DNA of 62,754 nucleotides from Candidatus Altimarinota bacterium (GTDB lineage: Bacteria > Patescibacteriota > Gracilibacteria > BD1-5 > UBA6164), in assembly GCA_028688895.1 (NCBI GenBank), contig JAQTXG010000006.1:1-62754 (forward strand), written 5' to 3'. Under the pieces are notes generated by a model. It saw nothing but the letters and a program-made list of their open reading frames with translations, was not told the DNA's origin and made no database searches. Made by a program: the position numbers and the translations under genes. Shown here piece by piece: positions 10,578-22,745 of the stretch (the first letter of the stretch is position 1; the number at the start of each line of letters is the position of its first letter).

Positions 10578-10592
10578 TGAGAATTATTCTCA
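10578..10592. promoter_or_regulatory. Fur/PerR-like operator palindrome
   Basis: TGAGAA-TTA-TTCTCA, a 6-bp inverted repeat in an AT-rich setting like Fur boxes. It lies between the regulator and the divergent coiled-coil gene, so it may control both. Confidence 0.55.
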
Positions 10593-10621
10593 TTATTATT
10601 GATAATTATACAAGATAATAT

Positions 10622-10651
10622 TTGACAATAAAAGAACAAATATGTTATTAT
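10622..10651 (+). promoter_or_regulatory. Putative promoter for the coiled-coil gene
   Basis: TTGACA (10622-10627), an 18-bp spacer and TATTAT, about 30 bases before the ATG at 10682. Confidence 0.5.
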
Positions 10652-10681
10652 ATATATATTATATAATTTTAAATAAAAAAA

Positions 10682-11713
10682 ATGAATGCATTGAATTGAA
10701 CATATGAAGAAGTTCAAGATAAAAATAATACAAATACTAATAAATCAAAAAACATTTTTGCAGACACTATAAACAAGTTTAAAAATAAAATCTTGGATAT
10801 TATTTCACCTAAAAAAACCAAAGAAATAAACCTACATAAAGAAATAAATACATTTCAAGATTCAAAAAATACAATCAAAAAAGCAGAAAACAAAAATACT
10901 ATCCAATTCATAAATAAAAATGCATCTGAATCACTTTTAAGCAAACTAACAATAAATAATGCAGAAATAAGTAATTTAAAAAATAAACTAACAAAAGAAA
11001 AAGAATTACTAGCACATTTTGAAAAAATAAAATGATATATACCATCGTGAGCAGAAAATGAGATAATTACACTTCAGAGAAATATAGAAAATATTGAAAA
11101 TAAATTGATAGACTTAGAAGTAGAAAATTTAAAAATCGACTCTAGACTAAATCCTTTGAGAAAACTTGAATCAGAATGGAAAACAAACATATTTAATCCA
11201 GATAACAAAATAAATAAAGCTTACAAAGTAAATATGGAGTTAAGTATAGCTGAAAATATAGAAAGATTGAAATGAAAACTTGAATTAGAAAAAAAGTTGT
11301 TACATTATTTCGAAACAGAAGTTACTGACAATGAAAATGATATAAAAATGATTAAAAACAATATAACAATTATTGAAGATAATTTAATAACTCTAGAAAA
11401 AACCAGATTGAGAAAAGAAAACAAAGTATTACCATTTACAAAACAATTATTCTGATGGGAAAACAATATTTTTAATCCAGACAATAAAAAAGAACCAACT
11501 AAAAAATTGAATCCAGAAGAAAAACTAGATGAATCTATTAATAAACTAGAATACTCTCTAAAACTAGAAAAAAAATTACTTACATTTCTAGAAACTGAAA
11601 AACCCGATGAAATAGCAGATATAATAAGAGTGAAAATAAATATAAAAAACATAGAAGACAATTTAATATCATTGAAATTGAAAAAAATCAGACTATCATG
11701 AAAAAAAGCATAA
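10682..11713 (+). CDS. Coiled-coil repeat protein (343 aa)
   Basis: Almost entirely charged helix, with about three internal repeats of roughly 100 residues. Each contains a block like KLxLEKKLLxxFETE (LTKEKELLAHFE, LELEKKLLHYFETE, LKLEKKLLTFLETE), and two share NIFNPDNK. No signal peptide or membrane segment, so probably a cytoplasmic structural protein. Glycine is rare, and five of the few codons are TGA. It may be under the Fur-like operator upstream. Function unknown. Confidence 0.8.
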
Positions 11714-11715
11714 AA

Positions 11716-11745
11716 CAAAAAAGACATTAAAATGTCTTTTTTGTT
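11716..11745. terminator. Bidirectional terminator
   Basis: AAAAAAGACATT/AATGTCTTTTTT hairpin between the convergent coiled-coil and TPR genes. Confidence 0.85.
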
Positions 11746-14070
11746 TTACTTATCTTCAGAACCACTTAATGATTTAGAAAATATTTTTGAATTACTTATT
11801 ATTCAACTTATAGATTTCTTAAAATAATAATTTAAATTGTTTAATATAAAATTAGTATCTCAAACTTTTATAGATATCATTCAAGTAGAAGTTAAAAATG
11901 GAGTTTTAGACTTTATTCAATTTATTTTATAAAAACCAGTTCCAGTTATAGGTCATGTATTAGATACATTTGAAAAATTTAATTGTTTTACATCAGCATC
12001 ATTATAACTAGTTAAATCTACTATATTACTTATATTTCAATTATTTCACCATCAAACTACATCTTTATTTTGGTTTGTTTGTCATGATACTGAGAAAATA
12101 ACACTACAATTTTCACTATTATTTGCATATATTCAATTACACGTAGTAGTGGAATTATTCAAACTAATGCTTATAGTCTTGGTCTCTGGTTGCAATATAG
12201 TCTCTTGACTTACATCTTCAGGACATCAGATACATTGTGAACAATTCATAATTGATGGAGTTCAATCTATATATGTAGTATTACAAACTTGATTTCAACA
12301 TACAGTTTTATCTGGTTCAAAAGATGGAGTTTGAACACATTTTATAGTTCAATCTATATTCCAATTACCTTCTATTTTACAATGTGACCAATCTGTAAGC
12401 CATGATGAAATATATGTAGAACATCAATTATGATTTGAAGTAGATTTAGTAACTATTGGTAAAACAGGAGCTATTAAAACATCACTATATAACTTAGATT
12501 TAAGTACATTTGAAGACTTCATTTTACCACGCTGAGTCAATCCTATTTCTAATCAAACAGCTGAATTATTAAAAGTTACAGTATCAGTAATCATATTTGA
12601 TATAGTATTAACCAATATATTTCATGTAAAGTATTTAGTCAGTTTTGAATCATAATATATAGCTACTTCTCATAAACTAGGTATCAAATCAGATTTATAA
12701 TATTCAACAATATTTTTGAAATCATCAGTATGAGATATAGATAAATATATTCAATTATTTTTTCTATTTAGTTGAATTTTTATTATATTATTATATTCTA
12801 TTTTATTATAAAAACCATATACATCATCCAATTTATTAAAACTTGATCATATATAACTCTTATACAAATCACTAAAATATTTAAAATACTTTTTTTGATC
12901 ATCAATAATTATGACATCTTTATCTATTACTTCTTTTGATTTTTCTATGTAACTAATAGATTTTATCAAATTTTTTTTATCCAAATAGTATAGTGCATAA
13001 TATCTATATGCCTCACTTCAATTTGGATTCAATTTTATAGATTTATCCAGATTTTCTATGATTTCATTATCATATTTAGAATCATTTAACATATATAATC
13101 ATCTAGCTAAAGCCATATATCACATAGCATTATTTACATTCAATTCTATAGATTTTTTTGCTGCATTTATAGATTTTTCTATATCTGGACTAAGTCAATA
13201 TTGCAAAAGTTCTAAGGTGCTAAGAGAATAATATATTTCAGATTGTAAAAACTTTGAATGAGTTCTCAAACTATACAAGTAAAAGTTTTTAGCCTCCTCA
13301 AATTTTCATAATCTAGTCAAATACCTAGCTATATTCAATGATGCTCTATAATTTTTATTATTCAAAGAATATGCTTCATTATAATATTGATAAGCTTTAC
13401 TTTTTTCTCATTTTTTCTCATATATATGTCAAATCTGATTTTTAAGCACAGATTTATATGTTCAATCTATATCAGTACTTAAAATACTATTTAATCAATT
13501 GTTATAATTATCAAGCGCTCAAGTATAATCATTTAATATTTCTTTTGAGTATCACAAATAATAGTTATTTAAATAATCATTAATAGAATAAGGGTATTCA
13601 ACAATTATACTATTTAAAATTCCCTTAGCCAATTCAGACTTTTCTTTTTCCGTATAAAAATAATTTCATTCATTTAAAATAGCCATGACCTTTATATATT
13701 TCAATGATTGAATTTTAATTTTATCTTGTTTAGTTAAATCAGTATTAGAGATTTGCTCATTCACTATCCTATCAACTACTATTTGTATATTTTGAAAATC
13801 TTCATTATTTAAAGATTTCTTTAAATCTTCTATATTTCAAGTAGAAGTTATATTTCAAAAATCAGCTACTAAATTATTCAAATCTCCTCAAAATAAATTG
13901 AAGTATTCAATTAAACTTTTACCAGTACCAGTATTAATACTTAACTGATTATTATTTACTGTACCAGAACTAGTATCAACACTTACATTATTTTTATCTT
14001 TTCAACATCAAGTAAAAAATAAAATAAAAATAAGAAAAAATAAGATAAAATTTATTTTTTTTAGGATCAT
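11746..14070 (-). CDS. Large TPR-repeat lipoprotein with Cys-rich C-terminal region (774 aa)
   Basis: The N-terminus (ILFFTGC) is a lipoprotein signal. A Ser/Thr/Asn linker follows, then about 400 residues of helical TPR-like repeats (for example LGKFEEAKNFYLYSLRTH, NNKNYRASLNIARYL). The C-terminal 250 residues are beta-rich with many Cys, including CSQCIGC, and many Asn/Ser/Thr. It is anchored on the cell surface and probably mediates protein or cell contact. No enzymatic motif seen. It lies next to other surface genes. Confidence 0.8.
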
Positions 14071-14228
14071 ACTATTAATTTAAAAAATAACATTAAGGAA
14101 ACACAAAAAATCACCTTCGTAATAATAAAAATAGTAAATTTTAAAAAAAGGAGATTTATTTCTACAAGTGTAGTATTTCAGTGTTTCATACATATCAAAA
14201 AGTATATATAAAAAAATCTAAATTAAAA

Positions 14229-14271
14229 GTAAAAAACAAAAACATATTTACAGTGTAAATATGTTTTTTAC
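14229..14271 (-). terminator. Terminator after the polysaccharide deacetylase
   Basis: AACATATTTACA/TGTAAATATGTT hairpin with flanking GTAAAAAAC and GTTTTTTAC. On the minus strand it follows the deacetylase stop. Confidence 0.7.
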
Positions 14272-14275
14272 TTCA

Positions 14276-16579
14276 TTAATTATTCAACATAGAAATTCAC
14301 TCTCATAATGTAACAGTTTTTATATTTTGTGCTTTTACATAATCAACTATTTGTTGCAACAAAGCTGGATCATTACCATAATATCATACATCAGTACCTT
14401 GTGCATGCAATTCTAAAATAACCCATTTTTTCTGTGCAATAGCCTCATCTATTCAAGCTTTTATTGTTTCCCAAGTAGTATTTGATTCTATATGTAAATC
14501 TTTTAATTGAAACCTGTCACTACTAGGTGTATTAAATCATTCTATTACACTTCTAGCTCAAGCATATCAAGCAGCTTTCAATATCTCAATAGTTCAATTA
14601 TTATAAGAACCATATGGATAAACAAAAGTAGTCGCATTTACTCAAAACTCGGCAAACATGGCTTTTGATTGTACTACTTCATCTATAGCAGTTTGCAAAG
14701 GTACAGCTAACAAATCTACATGATTTATAGTATGAGATGCTATTTCATGACCATTATCATAAATAGCTTTTACCTCTTGTTTTGACATATAATCAGGATA
14801 CGTAAATGTTCATGGTAATATTGCTTGTGTACTTTTTATACCAGCTGCATCCAAAATAGGTATAGCTAGATTATAAATATTTTTAAATCAATCATCAAAA
14901 GAAAACGAAACCATTCATTCAGAAAACTGATCTTTTTGTGTTACAGACAATTTTACATCATCTATTGCAAGAGTTCATACAGTATTTAATACATGAAAAA
15001 CTGATAATCAAACAACTCAATCTGGTATAGTTATAATAGTCTTAAATTCTTGCCAAACATTATTTGAACTAGGTACATCAGTTATATATGCATATGTATA
15101 ACTACCACTAGATAATTTAAATCTAGCAGTTATAGAAGTAGCTACATTTGATTTATACATATTTGAAAATATATAATCATTTTCACTATTTACTAGTATA
15201 TCATCAAAAAACCATTTTATATCTCATGAAGTATATGAAGTCATATCCACTTGTGCAGCTTTTGTACTATTAAATCATACTACTGGATAAGTATAACTAG
15301 ATACATTATTCCCCCATCATCACTTTGACCAATTCAAAGGTATAGATCAATTAGCTGTTTCAAATCATGGATTTAAAACTAGATTACTTGGATCTACAGG
15401 AGTAGGAGTAGGAGTAGGAGTAGGTGTTGGAGTTGGAGTTGGTGTTGGATTAGGTGTTGGAGTTGGTGTTGGTGTAGGTGTTGATTTCAGCACAATAGAA
15501 GCATCATCAATAGTAAGTGTTCAAACACTATTTATTAGATGAAATACAGTTAATCAAACTACTCATTGAGGTATAGTTATTTCTGTAGTATATTGTTTCC
15601 AAGTATTATTTGAGCTTACAATATCTCAAATATATACATATGAGAAAGTACCATTTGATAATTTATACCTAGCTGTAATATTAGAAGTTACATTTGAACT
15701 ATACATATCAGTAAATACATAAGTAGTTCCAGGAGTTACTGCTATATCATCAAAATACCATTTTGCATCTCAATTTGTATATGATGTAATTTGTACTTTT
15801 GTTGCTTTATTACTATTATATCATACAACGGGGTAAGTAAATGATGAAGAATTAGTTCCCCAAGAATTTTTTGCCCAATTCATAGGTAAAGTTCAATTAG
15901 CAGATTCTAATCCTGAGTTTAAAATCAGATTAGAAGTAGGTGTTGGTGTTGGTGTCGGTGTTGGAGTTGGTGTTGGTGTTGGTGTTGGTGTCGGTGTTGG
16001 TGTTGGTGTCGGTGTTGGTGTTGGTGTTGGAGTTGGTGCAGTAGTTTTTAATAAAAACGATGTATCATCTATAGTAAGTGTTCAAACACTATTTATAACA
16101 TGAAAAACAGTTGCTGATACTACTCAATTAGGTACAGTAATTTCTGATTTATAAAATTGCCATGTATTATTTGAGCTTGCTATATCAGTTATATAAGAAT
16201 AAGTATAATTACCATTTGTTAACTTATATCTAACAGTTATACTAGTAGTTACATTTGAATTATAATAATCTGAAAACACATAAGTATTTCCAGGAGTTAC
16301 TGCTACATCATCAAAATACCATTTTGCATCTCAATTTGTAAATGATGTAACTTGTACCTGTGCAGCATTGGCACTATTATATCAAGCAACAGGATAACTA
16401 AGAGTTGAACTATTAGTTCCCCATCATCATTTTGCCCAATTCATAGGCAAAGATCAATTAGCTATTTCAAATCCAGGATTAAGTATTAGATTTTCTCAAG
16501 CAGCAAATACGCTATTATGAGAAAATAATATAAATACTCAAAAAACAAGAAATAAAAGCTTTAAATACATATTTTTCAT
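14276..16579 (-). CDS. Secreted polysaccharide deacetylase with three binding modules (767 aa)
   Basis: A signal peptide ending near VFAA is followed by three similar beta-sandwich modules of about 150 residues. Each starts LxLNPGFExANG and ends xGTLTIDD, like CBM4/9 carbohydrate-binding modules. Pro-Thr linkers (PTPTPT) separate the first two junctions. The last 230 residues form a NodB domain with SFSFDDG (Asp pair near 562), the ASHTINH metal motif near 614 and VYPYGSYN. It should de-N-acetylate GlcNAc polymers, such as its own or a host's peptidoglycan or a biofilm glycan. Strong surface-degradation candidate. Confidence 0.9.
15399..15485. repeat. Low-complexity Pro-Thr linker repeat
   Basis: Tandem GGTGTT/GGAGTA hexamers (plus strand) encoding the Pro-Thr linker of the deacetylase. 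Prone to length change. Confidence 0.85.
15938..16038. repeat. Low-complexity Pro-Thr linker repeat
   Basis: Second run of GGTGTT/GGTGTC hexamers, longer and more regular than the run at 15399, encoding the linker between binding modules one and two. Confidence 0.85.
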
Positions 16580-16698
16580 AACAATTTATACTTAAAAAAT
16601 ATATTAAAAACCAATTTAAAATATACTACATATGATATACAAAATCTAACAAAATGCAAAAAATAAAGACTTTACAAATGAGTAAAAGATTATTTAAA

Positions 16699-16730
16699 AA
16701 AACTCATAAATAGATCTATTTATGAGTTTT
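16699..16730 (-). terminator. Terminator after the pilin-like gene
   Basis: AAAACTCATAAATAGA/TCTATTTATGAGTTTT perfect hairpin just beyond the stop of the minus-strand pilin-like gene. Confidence 0.8.
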
Positions 16731-16748
16731 AAGAAACTACCTATAAAA

Positions 16749-18338
16749 TTATTGAAATGTTTTTATCTCATATATTACAGCAGTTTGATTTACATGCCAT
16801 GTTCACAATTTTGTTATATTGTCTTTATATCTAAAATATGTCCAACTATTATTATCAGTAAAGTTATCAAATACTATTGTATATGGACCAGTTACAGGTA
16901 ATGGTGAGACACATCATTCTATACATATAGGATTATGTATCTGTGTCCAATTTACTCAGTCATTAGAGGCTTCAATCCAAGGTGATCTTGCTCTAAAATT
17001 TCATCCATAACTAGTTAAATACTGTGTTATAGCCTCTATTTTTGATGGTTGAACAGGAGTATCATATCTCCATGATAACCATTCAGCATGTGTTCATCAT
17101 CAATATATAGATCACCATACTGTTGATAAATTTCAATCAAAAGCCTTATTTCAATTACAATTACATGGTGCGTGATATGAATTGTAAGTAGAACTACGAT
17201 TTACATAATTTGTATTTCAAACTTGCACATAAGCCTTATTATTTACTGCACTACAACTTAAACTATTTCATCAATTAAGTCAATCACAAGTCCAAGTAAA
17301 ATTATTTCAGATTCAATTATCTACGAAATTTCATGAAGTTCATTTATTACACAAATCAGTTGGATTATTTATTAATGATTGTCAATTATCACTTCAACAT
17401 TCTCAAGCAACTGAAGTTCAACTTATTTTTAAATTCAAAACATTTTCTGCAATATGCTTAGACAAGTTTACAGTTTCAGTATCAGGATTAGATGTATTAA
17501 CATCTATAGAAAGTAATTTTGAATACAGAGAATTATCAGCCAACAATGTTCAAGAATAAGAATCTTGCAAATTTTTTAATAATTGAACCCTTTCATTATC
17601 ATCTAAAATCGTCAAATTCAAACAATTTCAACTATAAGATAAAACTTTATTAGGTTTAAAATTAAATCATCAATCAGCCTTAAATTTAGAATTTTTAAAA
17701 GTACTAGGTAAATTGTTATATCAATTAAAAACAAAAGCATTGTTATCTATAATGTTTCATAAATCATTATTAAATTCTGTGTCATTTGTGATTATAGACG
17801 GTACAGCCAAAACATTACAATTTTCATTTTCAGTAGAATTCAACAATTGAGCATTATAATTTCATTTTACAACTGCTATTCAAATATTATCTCAAGCATT
17901 TGATTTATTTAAAAAATCATTATAAGCTAAATCTCATGATTCCAATACTCATGCCAATTGATATTCATTACGATTCTGTGTAACAGAATAAGTATACTTA
18001 GAATTAGATAAAGGATCTATTGGTATATTGCTCAATCTTTTTAAATTAGCAAATACTGTTTCTCAAAATTCGCCCTGATTCCATACTATTGCTCAACTAT
18101 AAGTAATATTAATTCAATCTGATGGTATAGGATATTTTCAAGCATCAATGTTAAATAAATCCAAAGCTGTAGTAATCATTCACAAGTCTGTGATTCTAGT
18201 ACTATCTCTAGCAGACTGTGAATATCATTGCAAAGAAATAAATGCTATAGTTCATAATATAGCCAAAATTAATATAACTATAACCAACTCTACCAAAGTA
18301 AAAGCTTGATTGTGAGGTATTTTTTTAATTATTTGCAT
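16749..18338 (-). CDS. Type IV pilin-like protein with discoidin-like C-terminus (529 aa)
   Basis: The N-terminus has a class III signal peptide (cleavage in QA|FTLVELVIVI) followed by the hydrophobic helix of pilins and pseudopilins. The protein is far longer than an ordinary pilin (150-200 aa). The last 110 residues (WGSIYGGGTHAEWLSWRY, KIEAITQYLTSYGGNF, SNDGVNWTQI) resemble an F5/8-type C (discoidin) carbohydrate-binding domain. It is therefore likely a pilus-tip adhesin. Many glycines are TGA. It is adjacent to the modular deacetylase. Confidence 0.85.
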
Positions 18339-18527
18339 AATAATATATAAAAAATAAATTTAAAACAATTATATTTTATCAAAAAAATAAAAATTTAAAA
18401 ATATATTTTTAATTTCAAATTGACATATATATTTATTATACATTAATAAAAAAAGTATTAAATAAATTTACATTCATATAAAAAGTTTTAAAATATAAAA
18501 AATTACTTTAGTTTATTAAAAAAAGAT

Positions 18528-20021
18528 ATGAAAAAGAAAATATGACTTATAATCCTAGATGGATTTTGAATAAATGAAAAAATAGAAAACAATGCTATAA
18601 AAAAAGCAAATACTCCTACATTTGATAAACTGTTTGCTAGTGAACACACTAGTCTGGAAGCCTCTGAAGAATATGTATGACTACCAAAATGACAGATGTG
18701 AAATTCTGAAGTATGACATATGGCAATTGGTTCTGGTAGATTATTGAAACAAGACTTGGTAGAGATATCTGATTTATTCAAAGATAAACAATTTAAAAAT
18801 ATAACAGAATACCAAAACGCAATAAACCATGCAAAAAAATACAATTCAAAAATACATTTATTAACACTATTTTGAAGTGGATGAGTACATGCCTACATAG
18901 ATCATTTGGAATGAATAATAAAAATAATTCCAAGTGACATAAAAGTATGTCTACATCTATTTTCTGATGGTAGAGATCTATCTAGAGATAGTATGTTAGC
19001 TGAATTTGAAGAGTTTTTAAAATTTGTGAACAATTATTCAAATGTAGAAATCACTACTATTTCAGGGAGATTTTTTGCTATGGACAGAGATAATAACTGG
19101 GATAGGACAAAAAAAACTTATGATTGTATGGTTTATGCAAACAACAAAACAGATTTAACTCCAACAGAATACATAAAACAAAATTACAAAAATGAAGTCT
19201 ATGACGAATTTTTTGAACCAGTAAATTTCACTTGAAATGTAGTAGAAAATAATGATGTAATTTTTCACCTAAATTTCAGAAGTGACAGATGAATCCAACT
19301 TGCAAAATGTTTTGATGATCTAGAAATATGATTTGAAAGAAAAAAACTAGAAAATATTTATCTATGTACTATGACAAAATATTATAAAGAATACGACAAA
19401 TATGTTTTTATAAAAGCAAAAGAAGTAAACAATACTCTATGAGAAATATTATCAAAAAATAATATGACTCAATTACATCTAGCTGAAACAGAAAAATTTG
19501 CACATGTAACCAAATTTTTCAACTGATGAAAACAAATAGTTTACGAGTGAGAAAAAGACATATTAATTCCCTCTCCAAAAGTAGCTACATATGATTTAAA
19601 ACCAGAAATGTCAGCTCATGAAGTATTTGAAACATATGAAAAAGAATGTGAAAATTTTGATTTTACAGTCATAAACTTTGCAAACGGTGATATGGTATGA
19701 CACACATGAAATATGCAAGCTGCAATGAAAACAGTTGAAACACTGGATCATATAGTCTGAAAATTGATAGAAATAAGCAGAGAAAAAAACATAGATTATT
19801 ATATAACAGCAGACCATTGAAACTGTGAAATGATGTTTGACGATAACTGAGAAATGGTAACATCTCATACTACAAACAGAGTACCATTTTGGTACATTCA
19901 TGATTGAATAAATACTCACCTAAAACAAAAAATCTGAACACTTGCAGATATAGCACCTACTATTCTAGATAATTTTTGAATAGAAATTCCTAGTGAGATG
20001 AGTGGAAAAATTTTATGATAA
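18528..20021 (+). CDS. gpmI: 2,3-bisphosphoglycerate-independent phosphoglycerate mutase
   Basis: 497 aa, the normal length. It converts 3- to 2-phosphoglycerate with two metal ions and a phosphoserine. The metal Asp is in LIILDGFG (about 11). The catalytic Ser60 is in [32 protein letters not shown] and the late ITADHGNCE complete the signature. Many motif glycines are TGA. The start ATG lies in an A-run with no SD. It precedes enolase by 114 bp, which places two consecutive glycolytic steps together. Confidence 0.97.
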
Positions 20022-20047
20022 AAAAGTAGGAGCTAAAAATGACTCAA

Positions 20048-20078
20048 GGACTGGTTTTTAACTAGTCTTTTTTATTTT
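20048..20078 (+). terminator. Hairpin with T-tract between gpmI and eno
   Basis: GGACTGG/CTAGTC-type stem followed by CTTTTTT. It may end gpmI transcripts or be partly read through into eno. Confidence 0.6.
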
Positions 20079-20135
20079 ACTTGATTTATAAAAAAAATGT
20101 ATAGTATTTAATAGTTATTATTTAACCAAAAAAAT

Positions 20136-21392
20136 ATGTACAAGATAAAAGACCTACACGCGAGAGAAGTTATTGATTCTAGATGAAATCCAACTGTGGA
20201 AGTAGAATTATCGTTAGACAACTGAGTAAAATGAATTGCTATATGTCCATCATGAGCATCTACTGGTATACACGAAGCATTGGAACTAAGAGACTGAGAC
20301 AAATCTAGATTTTTATGAAAATGAGTACTTGAAGCTGTTAAAAATGTAAATATATCTATAAAAAAAGATATAGTATGAGATGAATATGAATCATTTAGAG
20401 AATTAGATGAATATCTAATCAGACTAGACTGAACAAAAAACAAATCAAAATTTGGTGCAAATGCAATTCTACCAGTATCTATGGCTTTCGTAGATGCTTG
20501 TGCTAAAAACGAAAACAAAGAAATTTTTGAATATTTATGAGAATGAAACTGACATATATTACCTTACCCTATGATGAATATAGTAAATGGATGATCTCAT
20601 GCAGATAACAATGTAGATATTCAAGAATTTATGATTGTACCAGTTTGAGCAACAAACATAAAAGAAGCTATCAGAATGTGAGCAGAAGTATTTCACAACC
20701 TAAAAAAGATTTTACAAGACAAATGATTAGCTACATCTGTTTGAGATGAATGAGGTTATGCTCCAAACTTGAGATCAAACGAAGAAGCTATTCAAGTGAT
20801 TATAAAAGCTATAGAAAAAGCATGATATACTACAGAGCAAATAAAAATAGCTCTAGATTGTGCATCAAGTGAATTCTACAAAGACTGAAAATACAATCTA
20901 GCATGAGAATGAAAAATACTAGATGGAAAAGAACTAGTAAACTTTTACAAAGATTTAGTAGAAAAATACCCTATCATTTCTATAGAAGACTGATTAGCAG
21001 AAGATGATTTTGAAAGCTGGAAATTGTTTGAAAAAGAACTTTGAAAAAAGATTATGTCAGTATGAGATGATTTATTTGTAACTAATATTGAGAGACTTCA
21101 AATGTGAATAGACCAAAATATGGCAAATTCTATTTTGATAAAATTGAACCAAATTGGTACAGTTTCTGAAACTATTGATGCTATAGACCTAGCAAAAAAA
21201 CACAATATGAAATCAATAATTTCTCATAGATCATGAGAAACAGAAGACACATTTATAGCAGATTTAGCTGTTGCTAAAAATACTTGATTTATCAAAACTG
21301 GTTCCCTATCTAGAACAGATAGAATAGCTAAATACAACAGACTTATCAGAATAGAAGAAAAACTTTGAGATAAAGCAAAATTTGGAAAATAA
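20136..21392 (+). CDS. eno: Enolase
   Basis: 418 aa. It dehydrates 2-phosphoglycerate to phosphoenolpyruvate. All enolase landmarks are present: [15 protein letters not shown], the mobile loop SGASTG (about 39-44), VGDEGGYAPNL, the metal ligands (Asp of [10 protein letters not shown], Glu of SIEDGLAEDD, Asp of VGDDLFVTN), the catalytic Lys in [10 protein letters not shown] and SHRSGETED. The invariant glycines in these motifs are mostly TGA, which makes this gene the clearest proof of code 25 in the window. No SD. Confidence 0.98.
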
Positions 21393-21459
21393 TATTATTT
21401 GACAAATAAAATAATAATTTTATAATTCCAGTCCTAATAAAAAATACAAGGAGAAAAAG

Positions 21460-21657
21460 ATGAATTGTGTAACAGAATCAGTAGTAAATATTTGGAATGA
21501 AATTGTTTTACCAAAAACACATAAATGTGTTATCTGTGGTGAAACATTCACTGAAGTACAACTTATTGACAAAAAAACTCCAAATCACCTAAAAAAAGGA
21601 GAGAAAGAAAATTGTGTATACAAAGGTGAAGTATCAAAGGTGCAATTCCCTAGATAA
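21460..21657 (+). CDS. Small zinc-binding protein, paralogue A (65 aa)
   Basis: An AGGAG SD lies 8 bases before the ATG. CVICGETF gives one CxxC pair. The rest follows the pattern IDKKTPNHLKKGEKENC, which is shared with the two small proteins at 31937 and 32110 (CxxC, then P-x-H, then C). A zinc ribbon or knuckle is likely. All three glycines are GGN and none TGA, so the standard code would give the same protein. It has its own terminator. Function unknown. Confidence 0.7.
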   Translation: MNCVTESVVNIWNEIVLPKTHKCVICGETFTEVQLIDKKTPNHLKKGEKENCVYKGEVSKVQFPR

Positions 21658-21671
21658 CAAAAATTAGGAAA

Positions 21672-21705
21672 AAAAGAAGCAATTACATATGTAACTGCTT
21701 CTTTT
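21672..21705 (+). terminator. Terminator after small zinc-binding protein A
   Basis: GAAGCAATTACAT/ATGTAACTGCTTC hairpin followed by TTTT. Confidence 0.8.
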
Positions 21706-21749
21706 CTATTTTATAGGAATAAGTATATTAGTTACATATTCACTTTCAG

Positions 21750-22715
21750 CTACTTTATAGGAAACAATATATGAGTTACAAAATCATTTTCATTACTTCA
21801 ATCCAGAGGACCATTTTCATATAATTCAATAGCAGGATAACTTTTATCTATTTTCAGTTTATTAGCCTTTGTATACATATAAGCACCAGTCCAAGAATTA
21901 TCTATGAAATTATAACTACCATAATGAGTAGTAATAGATACTTTTGTTTCTTCGATACTTCACAATTTATAAGTAGACATTATTCAAGCCTTGAAATTCT
22001 TATAATCATTTTCAGATATTTCTACACAAGCTTCAAATTCAAAATAATTGTTAATCATATCTGTTTTCAAGTATCTAGTAAAAAAAGATAATTCTTTTAT
22101 ATTATGCTCTTTTACTATATCATTCAAATATGTAAAATCTGCTTTCAATTTATCTCACAACTTTTCTATACCACTCTCTCATATAATTCATATAAAATAC
22201 TTTTTCTTCATTATATCTTGTCAATTATACTTTGTTTCAGTATCTAGTTCTCATTTTTCTAATAATTCCTTCAACATTTTAAGTCATCTTTCAAAATCCT
22301 TTCAAATCATAAATGTCATCATTTTTTTCAAGAAAAACAAAAATATAGGCAAACTTCAACTCATTTTCCATATTACTTTTGTCTTATTTTCAGATATACT
22401 TTCCAAATGAAAACTTGTTGTATTTTTAGACTTAAAAGGTTTGATAAAATTCAAATCATAAACTATATATTGATTTTTGCTAATATCTGTGATGATTTGT
22501 TCTCATTCTCAAACTATTTTTCCATTCCAATATTCTCTATATCAAACTTTTGCTGATCTTCATTTAGTCTTTTGTTCACAATCTCTTTCAAAAATCATCC
22601 AAGGTGACCATATATTTTTTTGCTTGGTATCAGAGATATTTGTCCACACAGCATCTATTGAAGCATCTACTTCTATACTTTTTTCTATATCAATATTGAT
22701 TTTAAAAATGCTCAT
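21750..22715 (-). CDS. SRPBCC-fold protein fused to a GyrI-like domain (321 aa)
   Basis: The first 150 residues look like a START/SRPBCC ligand-binding domain (IEVDASIDAVWTNISDTKQK; WSPWMIF; VGYREYW). The last 150 resemble the GyrI/AraC effector-binding domain (FEACVEISENDYK, SITTHYGSYNFIDNSW, AIELYENGP). The combination suggests binding of a small hydrophobic ligand. No DNA-binding part is present. The ligand cannot be told. Confidence 0.75.
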
Positions 22716-22745
22716 AATATCAAACTTAATTATAAAATAAATATT

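Noticed and set aside
11305-11727. Minus-strand 140-aa open frame
   Set aside because: It is the antisense shadow of the coiled-coil gene at 10682, which has clear internal repeats and a terminator.
20136-21392. Dozens of apparent premature stops (TGA) and frames broken into short pieces
   Set aside because: Every break examined is TGA at a conserved glycine. Read as Gly, the frames are full-length and end at TAA/TAG, so these are not pseudogenes.
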